A stretch of DNA of 64,000 nt from Mycobacterium paraense. Its GTDB lineage: Bacteria; Actinomycetota; Actinomycetes; Mycobacteriales; Mycobacteriaceae. Every line of letters begins with the position of its first letter. Position 1 is the stretch's first letter. The notes beneath the pieces were generated by a model that did not search any database, had not been told where the DNA came from, and worked only from the letters and a program-made list of their open reading frames with translations. Location: contig NZ_LQPM01000016.1 in assembly GCF_002101815.1 (NCBI RefSeq), positions 1 to 64,000 of the forward strand, in the 5' to 3' direction. A program made the position numbers and the translations under genes. Shown one piece after another: positions 1-12,430 of the stretch.

Positions 1-2
1 CC

Positions 3-251
3 GGTGCCGCCGTCACCCTGGGCACCGGCGGCACCGGCGGGACCGGCGGCGCGGTCGGCGGTGCGGGCGGCACGGCGGGCCACGCGGGCAGCCCCGGTAC
101 CGGCTTCCCACAGGTCGGCGGTGCCGCCACCGGTGGCCTCGGCGGCAGCGCCGGCGCGGAGGGCGGCGGCGGTGGTGGCGGCGGCAGCGGTGCCGCGGTC
201 GGTGTCGGCGGGACCGGCACCGGCGGCAAGGGCGGCAACGGCGGCCCCTAG
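3..251 (+). CDS. C-terminal fragment of a glycine-rich PGRS-like protein
   Basis: Read from base 3, this stretch gives 82 codons made almost entirely of Gly-Gly-X and Gly-X repeats with Ala and Thr, ending in a lysine/asparagine-containing Gly run and TAG at 249-251. The repeat style is that of the PGRS part of mycobacterial PE_PGRS proteins. The 5' end lies outside the window, so a PE domain cannot be confirmed. Other frames here are open only because of base composition. It converges on pepQ with an 8-base gap between stop codons. PE_PGRS proteins are usually surface-associated, but no function can be given for this fragment. Confidence 0.7.
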   Translation, partial: GAAVTLGTGGTGGTGGAVGGAGGTAGHAGSPGTGFPQVGGAATGGLGGSAGAEGGGGGGGGSGAAVGVGGTGTGGKGGNGGP

Positions 252-259
252 CGCGGCGG

Positions 260-1357
260 CTACGTCAGGACGGCCAGCTCCTTGGGGAACTTGGTCAGCA
301 GTTCCGGTGCCTTATCGCCCACGACCAGCGTGTCCTCGATGCGGACACCGCCGCGGCCGGGCAGGTAGACCCCGGGCTCCACGGTCACCACCGAACCCGC
401 GAGCAGCGTCCCGGCGGACGTCGCCCCGATTCCCGGCGCTTCGTGGATCTGCAGCCCCACGCCGTGGCCCAAGCCGTGGCCGAACTGCTCGCCGTAGCCG
501 GCGTCGGCGATCGGCTGCCGCGCCGCGGCGTCCACGTCGCGCAGGTCGGCGCCCGGCCTCAGCGCCTCCCGGCCGGCCCGCTGCGCGTCGGCGACGAGTT
601 CATAGATCTCCAGCTGCCATTCGGCGGCCTTGCCCAGCACGAACGTGCGGGTCATGTCCGAGTGGTAGCCGGCGACCAGGGCGCCGAAGTCGATCTTGAC
701 GAAATCGCCATCGGCCAGCACCGCGTCGGTCGGGCGGTGGTGCGGGATCGCCGAATTCGGCCCGGCGGCCACGATGGTGTCGAACGAGATCGCGTCCGCG
801 CCGTGGTCGAGCATCAGCGACTCCAGCTCGCGGCCCACCTCGCGTTCGGTCCGGCCGGGCCGCAGCCCGCCGCGCTCGACCAGGTCGGCCAGCGCGGCGT
901 CGGCGGCCTCGCAGGCCAGCCGCAGCAGCGCCACCTCGCCGGCGTCCTTGACCTCGCGCAGCGCCTCCACGGTCCCGGCGGCCCGCACCAGCTCGGTGGC
1001 GGCCTTGCGCTCCTCGACCTCGCTCCGCAGCGCGTCGAAGCCGTCGACGGTGACCACGTTGCTCTCGAAGCCCAGCTTGCCGACGCCGGCGTCGGCGGCC
1101 CGGCCGACCAGGTGGCGCCCGACGGCCCGCTCGATGGCGACCTCGAGGTCGGGGGCCTGCGCGGCCGCCTGCGTACGGTAGCGGCCGTCGGTGGCCAGCA
1201 CGGGCCCGCGATCGTCGGCGAAAACCAGCAACGCGCCGTTCGAGCCGGTGAAACCCGACAGGTAGCGGACGTTGATCAGGTCCGTGACCAGCATCGCGTC
1301 CAGCCCGCTGGCTCCGATTTGCGCTTTCAGATTGTCTCGACGCTGGGAATGTGTCAC
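260..1357 (-). CDS. pepQ: Xaa-Pro dipeptidase / aminopeptidase P family, PepQ
   Basis: A 365-residue cytoplasmic M24-family metallopeptidase expected to cleave the bond before proline in short peptides. It has an N-terminal creatinase-like domain (about 1-130) and a pita-bread catalytic domain (about 140-360). The five dinuclear-metal ligands are visible: Asp223 and Asp234 (IDFGA and HSDMTRTF), His298 in HGLGHG, Glu327 in TVEPGVY and Glu341 in RIEDT. The start is GTG, 33 bases from the divergent membrane-protein gene. The length and position next to the shikimate genes match M. tuberculosis Rv2535c. Confidence 0.93.
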   Translation of the reverse strand: MTHSQRRDNLKAQIGASGLDAMLVTDLINVRYLSGFTGSNGALLVFADDRGPVLATDGRYRTQAAAQAPDLEVAIERAVGRHLVGRAADAGVGKLGFESNVVTVDGFDALRSEVEERKAATELVRAAGTVEALREVKDAGEVALLRLACEAADAALADLVERGGLRPGRTEREVGRELESLMLDHGADAISFDTIVAAGPNSAIPHHRPTDAVLADGDFVKIDFGALVAGYHSDMTRTFVLGKAAEWQLEIYELVADAQRAGREALRPGADLRDVDAAARQPIADAGYGEQFGHGLGHGVGLQIHEAPGIGATSAGTLLAGSVVTVEPGVYLPGRGGVRIEDTLVVGDKAPELLTKFPKELAVLT

Positions 1358-1390
1358 GACCCTTGACGGTACTCGCTACGCTTTTCCTTC

Positions 1391-2073
1391 ATGAGGAACT
1401 GGATGCTGCGCGGATTGGTGTTCGCCGCGGCCATGGTGGTACTTCGATTGCTCCAAGGTGCGCTCATCAACGCGTGGCAGACACAGGCCGGTCTGATCAG
1501 CATCGTGCTGCTGATCCTGTTCGTGATCGGCGTGGTCATCTGGGGGGTGCTCGACGGGCGGGCGGACGCCAAGGCCCAGCCGGATCCGGATCGCCGCCAG
1601 GACCTGGCGATGACCTGGCTGCTGGCCGGCCTGCTGGCGGGCATCCTCAGCGGCGCCGTCTCCTGGCTCATCGCGCTGTTCTATCAGGGGCTCTACACCG
1701 GCGGCCTGATCAACGAGGTGACGACGTTCGCGGCGTTCACCGCGCTGCTCGTCTTCGTGCCCGGGATCATCGGCGTGGCGGTGGGCCGCTGGCGGATCGA
1801 CCGCAACCCGCCGCCCCGCCCACATGGCGAGGACGAGGAGCGCGCCGACACCGACGTCTTCTCGGCGGTCCGCGGCGACGAGACGCCCACCGGCGAGATA
1901 CCCGCCCAGACGGCCCCCGGGGCCCGGGCCGAGGAGCGCACCGGGTCGGTCGCGACCGCCGAGCGCGACGCTCCCACCGAAACCATCCCGACGTCCGGCG
2001 ACGACGCCAAGACCGAGGTGATCCGCACGGACGACGCCAGGCACGCCAAGCCGGGCGAGGAGCCGGAGAAGGG

Positions 2074-2077
<4 letters not shown>
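1391..2077 (+). CDS. Four-helix membrane protein with acidic tail (Rv2536-like)
   Basis: A 228-residue protein with four probable membrane helices (about 7-27, 36-54, 73-96 and 108-130), then a hydrophilic, acidic, Thr/Pro-rich cytoplasmic tail of nearly 100 residues. It matches M. tuberculosis Rv2536 in position and layout, and related proteins have been named B-4DMT transporters. No substrate is evident from the sequence. Its TAA stop (2075-2077) overlaps the aroQ stop on the other strand, so the two convergent genes share four bases. Confidence 0.8.
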
Positions 2078-5321
<3,244 letters not shown>

Positions 5322-5373
5322 CCGTTCATCTTCCCATGTGGGTACGCGCTGACTTAAATCCCGAGCCATCCGC

Positions 5374-5430
5374 CGAAATCGACGCCAGCGCGTGGGTCTC
5401 TCGCACTTTTCCGCGCTGCCGTCGATTTCG
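5374..5430. repeat. 57-bp near-perfect inverted repeat between the prepilin peptidase gene and aroC
   Basis: Two 19-base arms, CGAAATCGACGCCAGCGCG at 5374-5392 and its complement at 5412-5430, pair with a single mismatch around a 19-base loop. A transcript of either strand would form a long, stable stem. It lies 52 bases upstream of the aroC GTG and 9 bases beyond the prepilin peptidase stop. No T-tract follows, so it is not a classical intrinsic terminator. It could be a short interspersed palindromic element, a transcript-processing stem or an operator. Confidence 0.75.
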
Positions 5431-5439
5431 AAAGGAAGG

Positions 5440-5847
5440 TCACGCAAGTGCCAGGCCGACCGCGGCGGCGGTGGCCAGGCACATCGCGGGGCCGTGCGGA
5501 ACCGCCCGCATGCCACGGCACACCCCGACCAGTGCCGTGAGCAGCGGCGCGCCCAGCGCCGCCAAGAACCACACCGGGGCGCCGAAGCAGCCGGCCAGCC
5601 CGCCCAGCCCGATCGCCAGCTTGACGTCACCGGCCCCCATCGCGTTCGGCGCCAGCAGGTGGACCAGCAGGTACGTCCCGCTCAGCGCCGCCGCCCCGGC
5701 GAGCGCGGGCAGCCCGCGGCCGGCCACCGCACCGCCCAGCAGGATCGCGGCGGCCCCCGGCAATGTCCGCGAATTGGGCAGCCTGCGCCGCCAGATGTCG
5801 CAGCAGCTCAGGGCGCCCATCCAGAGCAACACGACCCCGGCCACCAT
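5440..5847 (-). CDS. Type IV prepilin peptidase family protein (A24), short form
   Basis: A 135-residue membrane protein, mostly hydrophobic, with the two aspartates of the A24 aspartic peptidase family: Asp17 in [11 protein letters not shown] and Asp74 in GAGDVKLA (the GxGD motif). It lacks the methylase domain of long prepilin peptidases and so resembles the TadV/CpaA type. The M. tuberculosis counterpart is Rv2551c, next to aroE. No pilin or Tad gene is nearby, so the substrate must be encoded elsewhere. The start is 10 bases from the aroE stop, suggesting cotranscription. Confidence 0.85.
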   Translation of the reverse strand: MVAGVVLLWMGALSCCDIWRRRLPNSRTLPGAAAILLGGAVAGRGLPALAGAAALSGTYLLVHLLAPNAMGAGDVKLAIGLGGLAGCFGAPVWFLAALGAPLLTALVGVCRGMRAVPHGPAMCLATAAAVGLALA

Positions 5848-5857
5848 GCGCGGCAGG

Positions 5858-6664
5858 CTAGCGCAGCGCCGCCTCCATCGCCGCTCGCGGCGCCGGCAGC
5901 CCGGTGAACTGCTCGACCTGGGAGAAGGCCTGGTGCAGCAGCATCTGCAGGCCGTTGATCACCCGGCCGCGGGCGGCGTCGACCGCGGCGGCCAGCGGCG
6001 TGGGCCACGGGTCGTAGACGGCGTCCAGCAGCACCGGGATGGCGGCCAGCGTTGCGGCGTAGCGCGCGGCCACGTCGGCGGGGATGGTGCTGACCAGCAC
6101 CTCCGCGCCCGCCACCTCGCCGGCCAGCCCGTCGCTGTCCAGCGCGCAGAACCGCGTCGCCACGCCGACCCGCGCGCCGAGCTCCACCAACCGCGACGCC
6201 TTGCCCGGGTCGCGGGCCACCACCGTGATGCCCGTGACGCCGAGCCCGGCCAGGCCCACGACGGCCGCCGGGGCGGTGCCACCCGATCCACAGACCAGCG
6301 CCCATCCCGAAGCCGAGCCGATGGCGCCGGTGACACCGTCGACGTCGGTGTTGTCGGCCCGCCAGCCCGCCGGGGTGCGCACCAGGGTGTTGGCCGACCC
6401 GACGAGCTCCGCGCGCGCGGTGCGTTCGTCGGCGACTCGCAGCGCGGCGAACTTGCCCGGCATCGTGACCGAGACGCCCACCCACTCCGGCCCGAAGCCG
6501 CCGACGACGCCCGGCAGCTCCTCGGCGCCGCAGTCGATGCGCTCGTAGGTCCAGCCGTCCAGGCCCAGCGCGCGGTAGGCCGCCAGGTGCAGGTCCGGGG
6601 ACTTCGAATGGGCGATGGGGCGCCCGAGCACCCCCGCCTTCCTAGCGGGCCGAGTCGAGGACAC
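5858..6664 (-). CDS. aroE: Shikimate dehydrogenase
   Basis: A 268-residue NADPH-dependent enzyme that reduces 3-dehydroshikimate to shikimate. Substrate-site residues are visible: Ser20 and Ser22 (SKS), Lys71 (TMPGK), Asn92 and Asp107. The cofactor loop is GSGGTAPAA at about 126-134. GTG at 6664 is chosen because the protein then starts VSS...KAGVLG, like M. tuberculosis AroE. This start lies inside the last 23 bases of mltG. Upstream codons in this frame are shadow. It is the one shikimate gene here outside the aroC-aroQ run. Confidence 0.92.
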   Translation of the reverse strand: MSSTRPARKAGVLGRPIAHSKSPDLHLAAYRALGLDGWTYERIDCGAEELPGVVGGFGPEWVGVSVTMPGKFAALRVADERTARAELVGSANTLVRTPAGWRADNTDVDGVTGAIGSASGWALVCGSGGTAPAAVVGLAGLGVTGITVVARDPGKASRLVELGARVGVATRFCALDSDGLAGEVAGAEVLVSTIPADVAARYAATLAAIPVLLDAVYDPWPTPLAAAVDAARGRVINGLQMLLHQAFSQVEQFTGLPAPRAAMEAALR

Positions 6665-7886
6665 CGTTGCGCTTAGCCAGCTCGATATTGGCCAAATGCT
6701 GCTGATAGTCCTTCGTGAACAGCGTCGTGCCCTGGGCATCGATGGTGACGAAGTACAGCCAGTCCCCCGGCTCCGGATGCTCGGCCGCGCGCAGCGCATC
6801 GACGCCGGGCGAGCAGATCGCCGTGGCCGGCAGCCCCTGGGACACGTACGTGTTCCACGGCGTCTTCTGGCCCCGGTCGGCGTCGGTGGTGGCGACCTCG
6901 CGGCGGTCCAGCGGATAGTTCACCGTCGAGTCGAACTCCAGCGTGTGGTGCGCATGCAGCCGGTTGTAGATGACCTGCGCCACCTTCGGGAAGTCCTGCG
7001 TGTTGGATTCCTGCTGCACCAGCGAGGCGACCACCAGGATGTCGTAGGGCGACAGGCCCATCGCCTGCGCGGAATCCACCAGACCCGACTTCGCGTACTC
7101 CACGGCGCCCGCGCTGATCAGGCTCGTCAGGATGCTCTCGGCCGACGACGAGGGGTCGACGTTGAACGTTCCCGGCGCGATCAGGCCCTCGATCCGGCGA
7201 TGATCCTTGCCCAGCTCGGTGACCGGCTCGACCGCCCACGGCGGCACCGCCAGGGTCGTCGGCGCGGCGTTGGAGGCCGCCGCGCGCAGGTCGTCCACCG
7301 AGACGCAGCGCTTGTTGCCGTCGAGGTCCACGCAGGTGGCGCGCGAGATCAACGAGAAGATGCCGGGGTTCACCACGTTGGTCTTCATGTCGGTGGTGTC
7401 GTCGAGCTGACGGCCCTCGGGGATGACCAGCCGCCCCACCCGGCTGTTCGGGTCGGCCAGCCGGGCGACGGCGTTGGCCGCCGGGATTTCGGTGCGCATC
7501 CGGTAGAAGCCGGGCTGGATCGAGTTGATCGCGGCGTTGCCATGCGCCGCGTTGACGAACGCGCGCACCGTGGCGACCACGCCCTGGTTGTGCAGCGTCT
7601 CCCCGACCATCGTCGTCGAGTCGCCGGATTGGATCTGAATCACGATGTCGCGCTTGCCGTTTCCGCTGTAGTCGTCACCGGAGCCGAACACCGTGTTCCA
7701 CAGCCTGGTGCCGACGAAGACGGCGACCACCGCGATCACGACGAGCACCACCAGGGTGATTCGGCCGGCGACGCGTTTGCGCTGTTTCCCGCGTTCCGCG
7801 CGGTTGCGGTCGACGCGGCTCATCCTGCGCCGGGGCGGCCCGACCGCGCTGGGCTCGGCGCGCTCGCGCCGCGCGCTGTCAACCAC
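6642..7886 (-). CDS. mltG: Endolytic murein transglycosylase, MltG (YceG-like)
   Basis: A 414-residue inner-membrane cell-wall enzyme. It has a basic cytoplasmic N terminus (1-42), one membrane helix (about 43-62) and a large extracytoplasmic YceG domain. The catalytic glutamate is probably Glu293 in SLVQQESNT, matching the E. coli active-site motif, with the upstream [10 protein letters not shown] motif also present. MltG is thought to cut nascent glycan strands and so terminate polymerisation. The GTG start overlaps the ruvX stop by 8 bases. It corresponds to M. tuberculosis Rv2553c. Confidence 0.92.
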   Translation of the reverse strand: MVDSARRERAEPSAVGPPRRRMSRVDRNRAERGKQRKRVAGRITLVVLVVIAVVAVFVGTRLWNTVFGSGDDYSGNGKRDIVIQIQSGDSTTMVGETLHNQGVVATVRAFVNAAHGNAAINSIQPGFYRMRTEIPAANAVARLADPNSRVGRLVIPEGRQLDDTTDMKTNVVNPGIFSLISRATCVDLDGNKRCVSVDDLRAAASNAAPTTLAVPPWAVEPVTELGKDHRRIEGLIAPGTFNVDPSSSAESILTSLISAGAVEYAKSGLVDSAQAMGLSPYDILVVASLVQQESNTQDFPKVAQVIYNRLHAHHTLEFDSTVNYPLDRREVATTDADRGQKTPWNTYVSQGLPATAICSPGVDALRAAEHPEPGDWLYFVTIDAQGTTLFTKDYQQHLANIELAKRNGVLDSAR

Positions 7887-8370
7887 GGCCGGCTCCCCTG
7901 CGCTGGTCGAGCCAGCTCTGCAGGATCGCCACCGCGGCCGCCTGGTCGATCACCGACCGCTGCTGTTTGGCCCGCACGCCCGCGGCCCGCAGCGACCGCT
8001 GCGCGCTCACGGTGGTCAACCGCTCGTCGGCCAGCCGCACCGGCGTGGGCGCGATCCGCCGGCCCAGCGACTCGGCGAGCTCGATCGCGTCCTGCGCCGA
8101 CGGCCCGGTCCGGTCGGCCAGCGTCCGCGGCAGCCCGACGACCACCTCGACGGCTTCCAGCTCGGCGACGAGCTCGGCCAGCCGGCGCAGGTGCCTGCCG
8201 GAGCGGTCGCGGCGCACGGTTTCCACCGGGGTGGCCAGGATGCCGTCGGGGTCGCTGACGGCCACGCCGATGCGCACGCTGCCGACATCGACGCCCAGGC
8301 TCCTCCCTCGCCCGGGGTCCTGATCGGGATCGCCGGGCCGGTCGGGGAGGCGGTGCTCTGTCAAAACCAC
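7879..8370 (-). CDS. ruvX: RuvX/YqgF-type putative pre-16S rRNA nuclease
   Basis: A 163-residue RNase-H-fold protein. Acidic site residues lie in [12 protein letters not shown] (about 26-37), in the ADERLTT strand and in SVIDQAAAV near the C terminus, with [10 protein letters not shown] in between. Members of this family have been linked to 16S rRNA 5' maturation and, in mycobacteria, to Holliday-junction cleavage. Its GTG start directly follows the alaS TGA without a gap, and the alaS-ruvX-mltG-aroE order is conserved in mycobacteria. The first 24 residues are poorly conserved, so the true start may be slightly downstream. Confidence 0.9.
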   Translation of the reverse strand: MVLTEHRLPDRPGDPDQDPGRGRSLGVDVGSVRIGVAVSDPDGILATPVETVRRDRSGRHLRRLAELVAELEAVEVVVGLPRTLADRTGPSAQDAIELAESLGRRIAPTPVRLADERLTTVSAQRSLRAAGVRAKQQRSVIDQAAAVAILQSWLDQRRGAGRG

Positions 8371-11076
8371 TCAGCCGACCCGCGCTATCGCCCTGTGCAC
8401 TGCAGCAAGCGCGGCGTCGATTCCGGTGGGATTCTTTCCTGAGCCCTGCGCCAGGTCGGCCTTGCCGCCACCGCGGCCGTCGACCTCCACGGCGAGCTCT
8501 TTGACCAGGTCGTTAGCGCTGAGACCGAGGTCCTGGGCGGCCCGGTTGGCGGCGACGACGTACGGCACGGTCCCGCCGTCGCCCTCGGCGATGAGCACCA
8601 CCACCGCCGGGTCGTTGCCCAGCTTGCCGCGGATGTCGCCCACCAGGGAACGCAGGTCGGCCGCCGTCATCCCGCTCGACATCCGCTGCGCCACCACACG
8701 CACGTTACCGATCCGCTCCGCGCCGGCGGCGGCGTTGGTGGCGGCGGCGCGGGCGCTCGCCAGCCGGGCGCGTTCGAGTTCCTTCTCGGCGGCCTTGAGC
8801 CGGTCGACCAGGTTGGCGACCCGGGCCGGCACCTCGTCGGAGGGCACCTTCAGCGACGACGCCAGCCCGGCCATCAGCGCGCGCTCCTTGGCCAGGTGCC
8901 GGAACGACTCCAGCCCCACGTAGGCCTCGACCCGGCGCACCCCGGAGCCGATCGACGACTCGCCCAGGATGGTGACCGGGCCGATCTGCGCCGAGTTGTG
9001 CACGTGGGTGCCGCCGCACAGCTCCAGGGAGAACGGCCCGCCGATCTCCACCACCCGCACCTCGTCGGGGTAGGCCTCGCCGAACAGCGCCATCGCGCCC
9101 ATCGCCTTGGCCTTTTCCAGCTTCTCGGTGAAGGTGTGCACCTCGAAGTCGGCCTGCACGGCCTCGTTGGTGACCTCTTCGATCTGGGTGCGCTGGTCTT
9201 CGGTCAGCGGCCCCTGCCAGTTGAAGTCGAAACGCAGGTAGCCCGGCCGGTTCAGCGACCCGGCCTGAACGGCGTTGGGCCCCAGCACTTGTCGCAGCGC
9301 GGCGTGCACCATGTGGGTGCCGGAATGCCCCTGGGTGGCGCCCCGGCGCCAGCCCGGGTCCACGGCGGCGACGACGGTGTCGCCCTCGACGAATTCGCCG
9401 GACTCCACGTTGACCCGGTGCACCCACAGCGTTTTGGCGATCTTCTGCACGTCGGTGACGGCGGCGCGGGCGCTCTCGTTGGCGCCGGTTCCGCTGATGC
9501 TGCCCTCGTCGGCGATCTGGCCGCCCGACTCGGCGTAGAGCGGGGTGCGGTCCAGCACCAGTTCGACCCGGTCCGCGCCGGCCCCCTCCCCCTGCAAGCC
9601 GTGCGCGACCACCGGCACCCGCTTGCCGTCGGCGAAGATCCCCAAAATCCTTGCCTCGGAGGTCAACTCGTCGAACCCGGTGAACTCGGTGGGCCCGGCG
9701 TCGACCAGCTCGCGGTAGGCGCTCAGGTCGGCGTGCGCGTGCTTGCGCGCGGCGGCGTCGGCCTTGGCCCGCTGGCGCTGTTGCAGCATCAGCTCGTGAA
9801 AGCCGCTCTGGTCGACCTGCAGGCCGGCCTCCGAGGCCATCTCGAGGGTGAGCTCGATGGGGAACCCGTAGGTGTCGTGCAGGGTGAAGGCATCCGAGCC
9901 CGAGACCACCTGGGCGCCCGACGATTTCGTCGCGCTGACCACCTCGTCGAACAACCGCGAACCCGACGACAGCGTCCGGTTGAAGGCCGTCTCCTCGGCC
10001 ACGGCGATGCGCCGGATTCGGTCGAAGTCGGTGACCAGCTCGGGATACGACGGGCCCATCGAGTCGCGCACGGTGGCCATCAGGTCGCCGACGATCGGGT
10101 CCTCGATGCCCAGCAGCTTGGCCGACCGGATCACCCGGCGCAGCAGCCGGCGCAGCACGTAGCCGCGCCCGTCGTTGCCGGGGCTGACGCCGTCGCCGAT
10201 CAGGATCGCCGCGGTGCGGCTGTGGTCGGCGATGACGCGGTAGCGCACGTCGTCGTCGTGGTTGCCGACGTCGTAGGGCCGCGGGGCGCGCGCCGCCACG
10301 ACATCGATGATCGGCCGCAGCAGGTCGGTTTCGTAGACGTTGTGCACGCCCTGCAGCACCAGCGCGATCCGCTCGACGCCCATGCCGGTGTCGATGTTCT
10401 TGCGCGGCAACGGCCCAAGGATCGGGTAGTCCTCCTTGGTGCTGCCCTCACCGCGCTCGTTCTGCATGAACACCAGGTTCCAGACCTCGAGGTAGCGGTC
10501 CTCGTTGGCGACGGGTCCGCCCTCGGGGCCGAACTCGGGGCCGCGGTCGTAGTAGATCTCCGACGACGGCCCGCACGGCCCGGGAATGCCCATCGACCAG
10601 TAGTTGTCGGCCATGCCGCGGCGCTGGATCCGCTCGGCGGGCAAGCCGGCGATCTCCTGCCACAGCTGGACGGCCTCGTCGTCGTCGTGAAACACGGTGG
10701 CCCACAGCCGATTCGGATCCAGGCCGTAGCCGCCGTCGGCGATCGGATTGGTCAGCAGCGACCAGGCCAGCTCGATCGCGCCACGCTTGAAGTAGTCGCC
10801 GAACGAGAAGTTGCCCGCCATCTGGAAGAAGGTGTTGTGCCGGGTGGTGATGCCCACCTCGTCGATGTCGGGGGTGCGGATGCACTTCTGGATGCTGGTG
10901 GCCGTCGCGTAGGGCGGGGTGCGGGCGCCCAGGAAAAACGGCACGAACTGAACCATGCCGGCGTTGACGAACAGCAGGTTGGGGTCGTCGAGGATCACCG
11001 ATGCGCTCGGCACCTCGGTGTGGCCCGCCTTCACGAAATGATCGAGGAATCGCTTCCTGATCTCGTGTGTCTGCAC
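8371..11076 (-). CDS. alaS: Alanyl-tRNA synthetase
   Basis: A 901-residue class II synthetase charging tRNA-Ala. The catalytic domain spans about 1-250 ([15 protein letters not shown] at 86-100, [12 protein letters not shown] at 167-178). The tRNA-binding domain runs to about 450 and the editing domain from about 570 to 710. Editing-site zinc ligands His584 and His588 (HSGTH) and Cys687 and His691 (CGGTH) are intact. A C-terminal domain follows, with a coiled-coil-like stretch near 740-770. The start is GTG. Length and domain order are normal. It heads the alaS-ruvX-mltG-aroE string. Confidence 0.97.
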   Translation of the reverse strand: MQTHEIRKRFLDHFVKAGHTEVPSASVILDDPNLLFVNAGMVQFVPFFLGARTPPYATATSIQKCIRTPDIDEVGITTRHNTFFQMAGNFSFGDYFKRGAIELAWSLLTNPIADGGYGLDPNRLWATVFHDDDEAVQLWQEIAGLPAERIQRRGMADNYWSMGIPGPCGPSSEIYYDRGPEFGPEGGPVANEDRYLEVWNLVFMQNERGEGSTKEDYPILGPLPRKNIDTGMGVERIALVLQGVHNVYETDLLRPIIDVVAARAPRPYDVGNHDDDVRYRVIADHSRTAAILIGDGVSPGNDGRGYVLRRLLRRVIRSAKLLGIEDPIVGDLMATVRDSMGPSYPELVTDFDRIRRIAVAEETAFNRTLSSGSRLFDEVVSATKSSGAQVVSGSDAFTLHDTYGFPIELTLEMASEAGLQVDQSGFHELMLQQRQRAKADAAARKHAHADLSAYRELVDAGPTEFTGFDELTSEARILGIFADGKRVPVVAHGLQGEGAGADRVELVLDRTPLYAESGGQIADEGSISGTGANESARAAVTDVQKIAKTLWVHRVNVESGEFVEGDTVVAAVDPGWRRGATQGHSGTHMVHAALRQVLGPNAVQAGSLNRPGYLRFDFNWQGPLTEDQRTQIEEVTNEAVQADFEVHTFTEKLEKAKAMGAMALFGEAYPDEVRVVEIGGPFSLELCGGTHVHNSAQIGPVTILGESSIGSGVRRVEAYVGLESFRHLAKERALMAGLASSLKVPSDEVPARVANLVDRLKAAEKELERARLASARAAATNAAAGAERIGNVRVVAQRMSSGMTAADLRSLVGDIRGKLGNDPAVVVLIAEGDGGTVPYVVAANRAAQDLGLSANDLVKELAVEVDGRGGGKADLAQGSGKNPTGIDAALAAVHRAIARVG

Positions 11077-11138
11077 TTTGAGTTCGCTTCTTCCTGTTGC
11101 TTCGACTTGCCTTGATCGGGGATTCCCAGCCTAGACAG

Positions 11139-11540
11139 CTAGCCCTCCAGGAAGCTCAACCGCACCGACCGCCGCGGATTGTCCCGGTTGAGGTCGACCA
11201 GCACGATGCTTTGCCAGGTGCCCAGCTGGGGGTCGCCGCTGGCGACCGGCACCGTCACCGACGGCGCGACGATGGCCGGCAGCACATGGTCGGCGCCGTG
11301 TCCCGCCGAGCCGTGCGCGTGCCGGTAGCGGTCGTCGCGCGGCAGCAGCCGTTCCAGCGTGTCGACCAGGTCGTCGTCGGAGCCGGCGCCGGTCTCGATG
11401 ATCGCGACCCCGGCCGTCGCGTGCGGGACGAACACGTTGCACAGGCCGTCGCCGTAGCTGAAGCAGAACCGCCGCACCGCATCGGTCAAATCGACGACGC
11501 GGCGACGGGCGGTGTCCACCTCCAGCACATCGGTATGCAC
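11139..11540 (-). CDS. YjbQ family protein (UPF0047)
   Basis: A 133-residue single-domain protein of the YjbQ family, seen from PHATAGVAI, the His-rich [15 protein letters not shown] segment and [13 protein letters not shown] near the C terminus. Some family members have weak thiamin-phosphate synthase activity, but the physiological role is unknown. It corresponds to M. tuberculosis Rv2556c. GTG at 11540 gives the length usual for the family. Upstream codons in the frame lack homology and overlap the leader of the next gene. It is 62 bases from the alaS start and probably runs into alaS. Confidence 0.82.
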   Translation of the reverse strand: MHTDVLEVDTARRRVVDLTDAVRRFCFSYGDGLCNVFVPHATAGVAIIETGAGSDDDLVDTLERLLPRDDRYRHAHGSAGHGADHVLPAIVAPSVTVPVASGDPQLGTWQSIVLVDLNRDNPRRSVRLSFLEG

Positions 11541-11610
11541 CTGGTCAAGCCTACGGCGAGGCCGGCATGACCGGCCAACCGACTGTGAGGGCGGCCACAC
11601 CCCCGGGGGG

Positions 11611-11698
11611 CATTGCCAGCCCGGGCCGGCAGGAGGAACGTATCTCGTTGGACCGGTGGCGCCACCGGGGCGCTGCCCCGACCGGGAGGGGGTGGACC
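11611..11698 (+). promoter_or_regulatory. Structured leader of the first Rv2557/Rv2558-like gene
   Basis: This leader matches the one at 12336-12430 over a CATTGCCA...GGAGGAA.GTAT.TCGTTGG core. After the core comes a perfect 16-base palindrome, CCGGTGGCGCCACCGG (11653-11668), then a small GGGGC/GCCCC stem (11667-11679). A purine-rich GGGAGGGGG Shine-Dalgarno precedes the GTG start. The two stems overlap and could be alternatives. The presence of two leaders with similar shape but diverged stem sequence suggests selection on structure. Confidence 0.55.
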
Positions 11699-12319
11699 GT
11701 GTACGCACGCTCTACCACTATTCAGGCGCAACCCTCGTCCATCGACGCCGGAATTGCGCACGTCCGCGATGAGGTGATGCCCGCGCTGCAAGGCATGCCC
11801 GGTTGCGTCGGGGTGTCGCTGCTGGTTGACCGTGACTCCGGCCGGTGCATCGCCACCAGCGCCTGGGAGAGCGACGAGGCCATGCGCGCGAGCACTGAGA
11901 CCGTGCGGCCGATCCGCGATCGCGCGGCGGAAACGTTCGGGGGCGCGGCAGAAACGAACGAGTGGGAGATCGCGGCACTTCATCGTGACCACCGCGCGCC
12001 CGAGGGTGCCGGCGTCCGAGCGACCTGGGTCAAGGTACCCGAAGGTCAAATGGATTCGGGCATCGAGTTCTACAAGTCGTCCGTCCTGCACCAGCTGGAG
12101 GACCTCGACGGCTTTTGCAGCGCCAGCCTGCTGATCGACCGGGCCTCCGGGCGTGGCGTGTCGTCCGTGACGTTCGACAGCCTGGACGCGATGGAGCGCA
12201 ACCGGGACCAGGCGAGCGCGCTGAAGATCGCGTCGATGCGCGAGGCGGGCGTCCAGGAACTCGACGAGCGCGAATTCGAGCTGGCGTTGGCCCATCTGCG
12301 GGTACCCGAGCTGGTCTGA
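11699..12319 (+). CDS. Conserved mycobacterial protein, first of a tandem pair (Rv2557/Rv2558-like)
   Basis: A 206-residue soluble protein made of two similar halves. Each half contains a G.(C)V..SLL(V/I)DR.SGR segment followed by an (A/T)....D(A/S).EAMR or LDAMERN helix, as in ferredoxin-like dimeric alpha-beta-barrel (ABM) domains. The GTG start is fixed by alignment with the paralogue, which starts ATG at the same place ([11 protein letters not shown] follows in both). M. tuberculosis Rv2557 and Rv2558 occupy this position and have been reported as starvation-induced. No catalytic motif is recognisable, so an enzymatic function is unproven. Confidence 0.82.
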   Translation: MYARSTTIQAQPSSIDAGIAHVRDEVMPALQGMPGCVGVSLLVDRDSGRCIATSAWESDEAMRASTETVRPIRDRAAETFGGAAETNEWEIAALHRDHRAPEGAGVRATWVKVPEGQMDSGIEFYKSSVLHQLEDLDGFCSASLLIDRASGRGVSSVTFDSLDAMERNRDQASALKIASMREAGVQELDEREFELALAHLRVPELV

Positions 12320-12335
12320 TCTCGGTTCGAACCCA

Positions 12336-12430
12336 TTGCCACCCCCAGCCGCGAGGAGGAAGGTATTCGTTGGGCCCCGGTGGCTCCCGGGGCCCAACGA
12401 CATACCCGCCCCGACACGGGAGGCCCGACC
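12336..12430 (+). promoter_or_regulatory. Structured leader of the second Rv2557/Rv2558-like gene, strong hairpin
   Basis: Bases 12362-12380 (GGTATTCGTTGGGCCCCGG) pair with 12387-12406 across a 6-base loop, giving about 18 base pairs with one small internal asymmetry. A GGAGGAAGG purine run sits just before the stem. A second Shine-Dalgarno, GGGAGG at 12418-12423, lies 7 bases before the ATG. The hairpin ends 24 bases upstream of the start. It could be a ribosome-access control element, an attenuator or a stability stem. It could also end transcripts of the upstream paralogue, though there is no T-tract. Confidence 0.65.

Noticed and set aside
4..699. 231-codon frame in frame 1 at the window start
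   Set aside because: It is Ala/Arg/Pro-rich noise that overlaps pepQ antisense. The real coding signal in 3-251 is the Gly-rich frame ending at TAG 251.
1363..1382. TTGACG and TACGCT between pepQ and the Rv2536-like gene as a promoter
   Set aside because: The two elements are only 8 bases apart, too close for a sigma-70-type promoter.
5440..5847. Prepilin peptidase as part of a pilus assembly locus
   Set aside because: No pilin, Tad ATPase or secretin gene occurs anywhere in the window.
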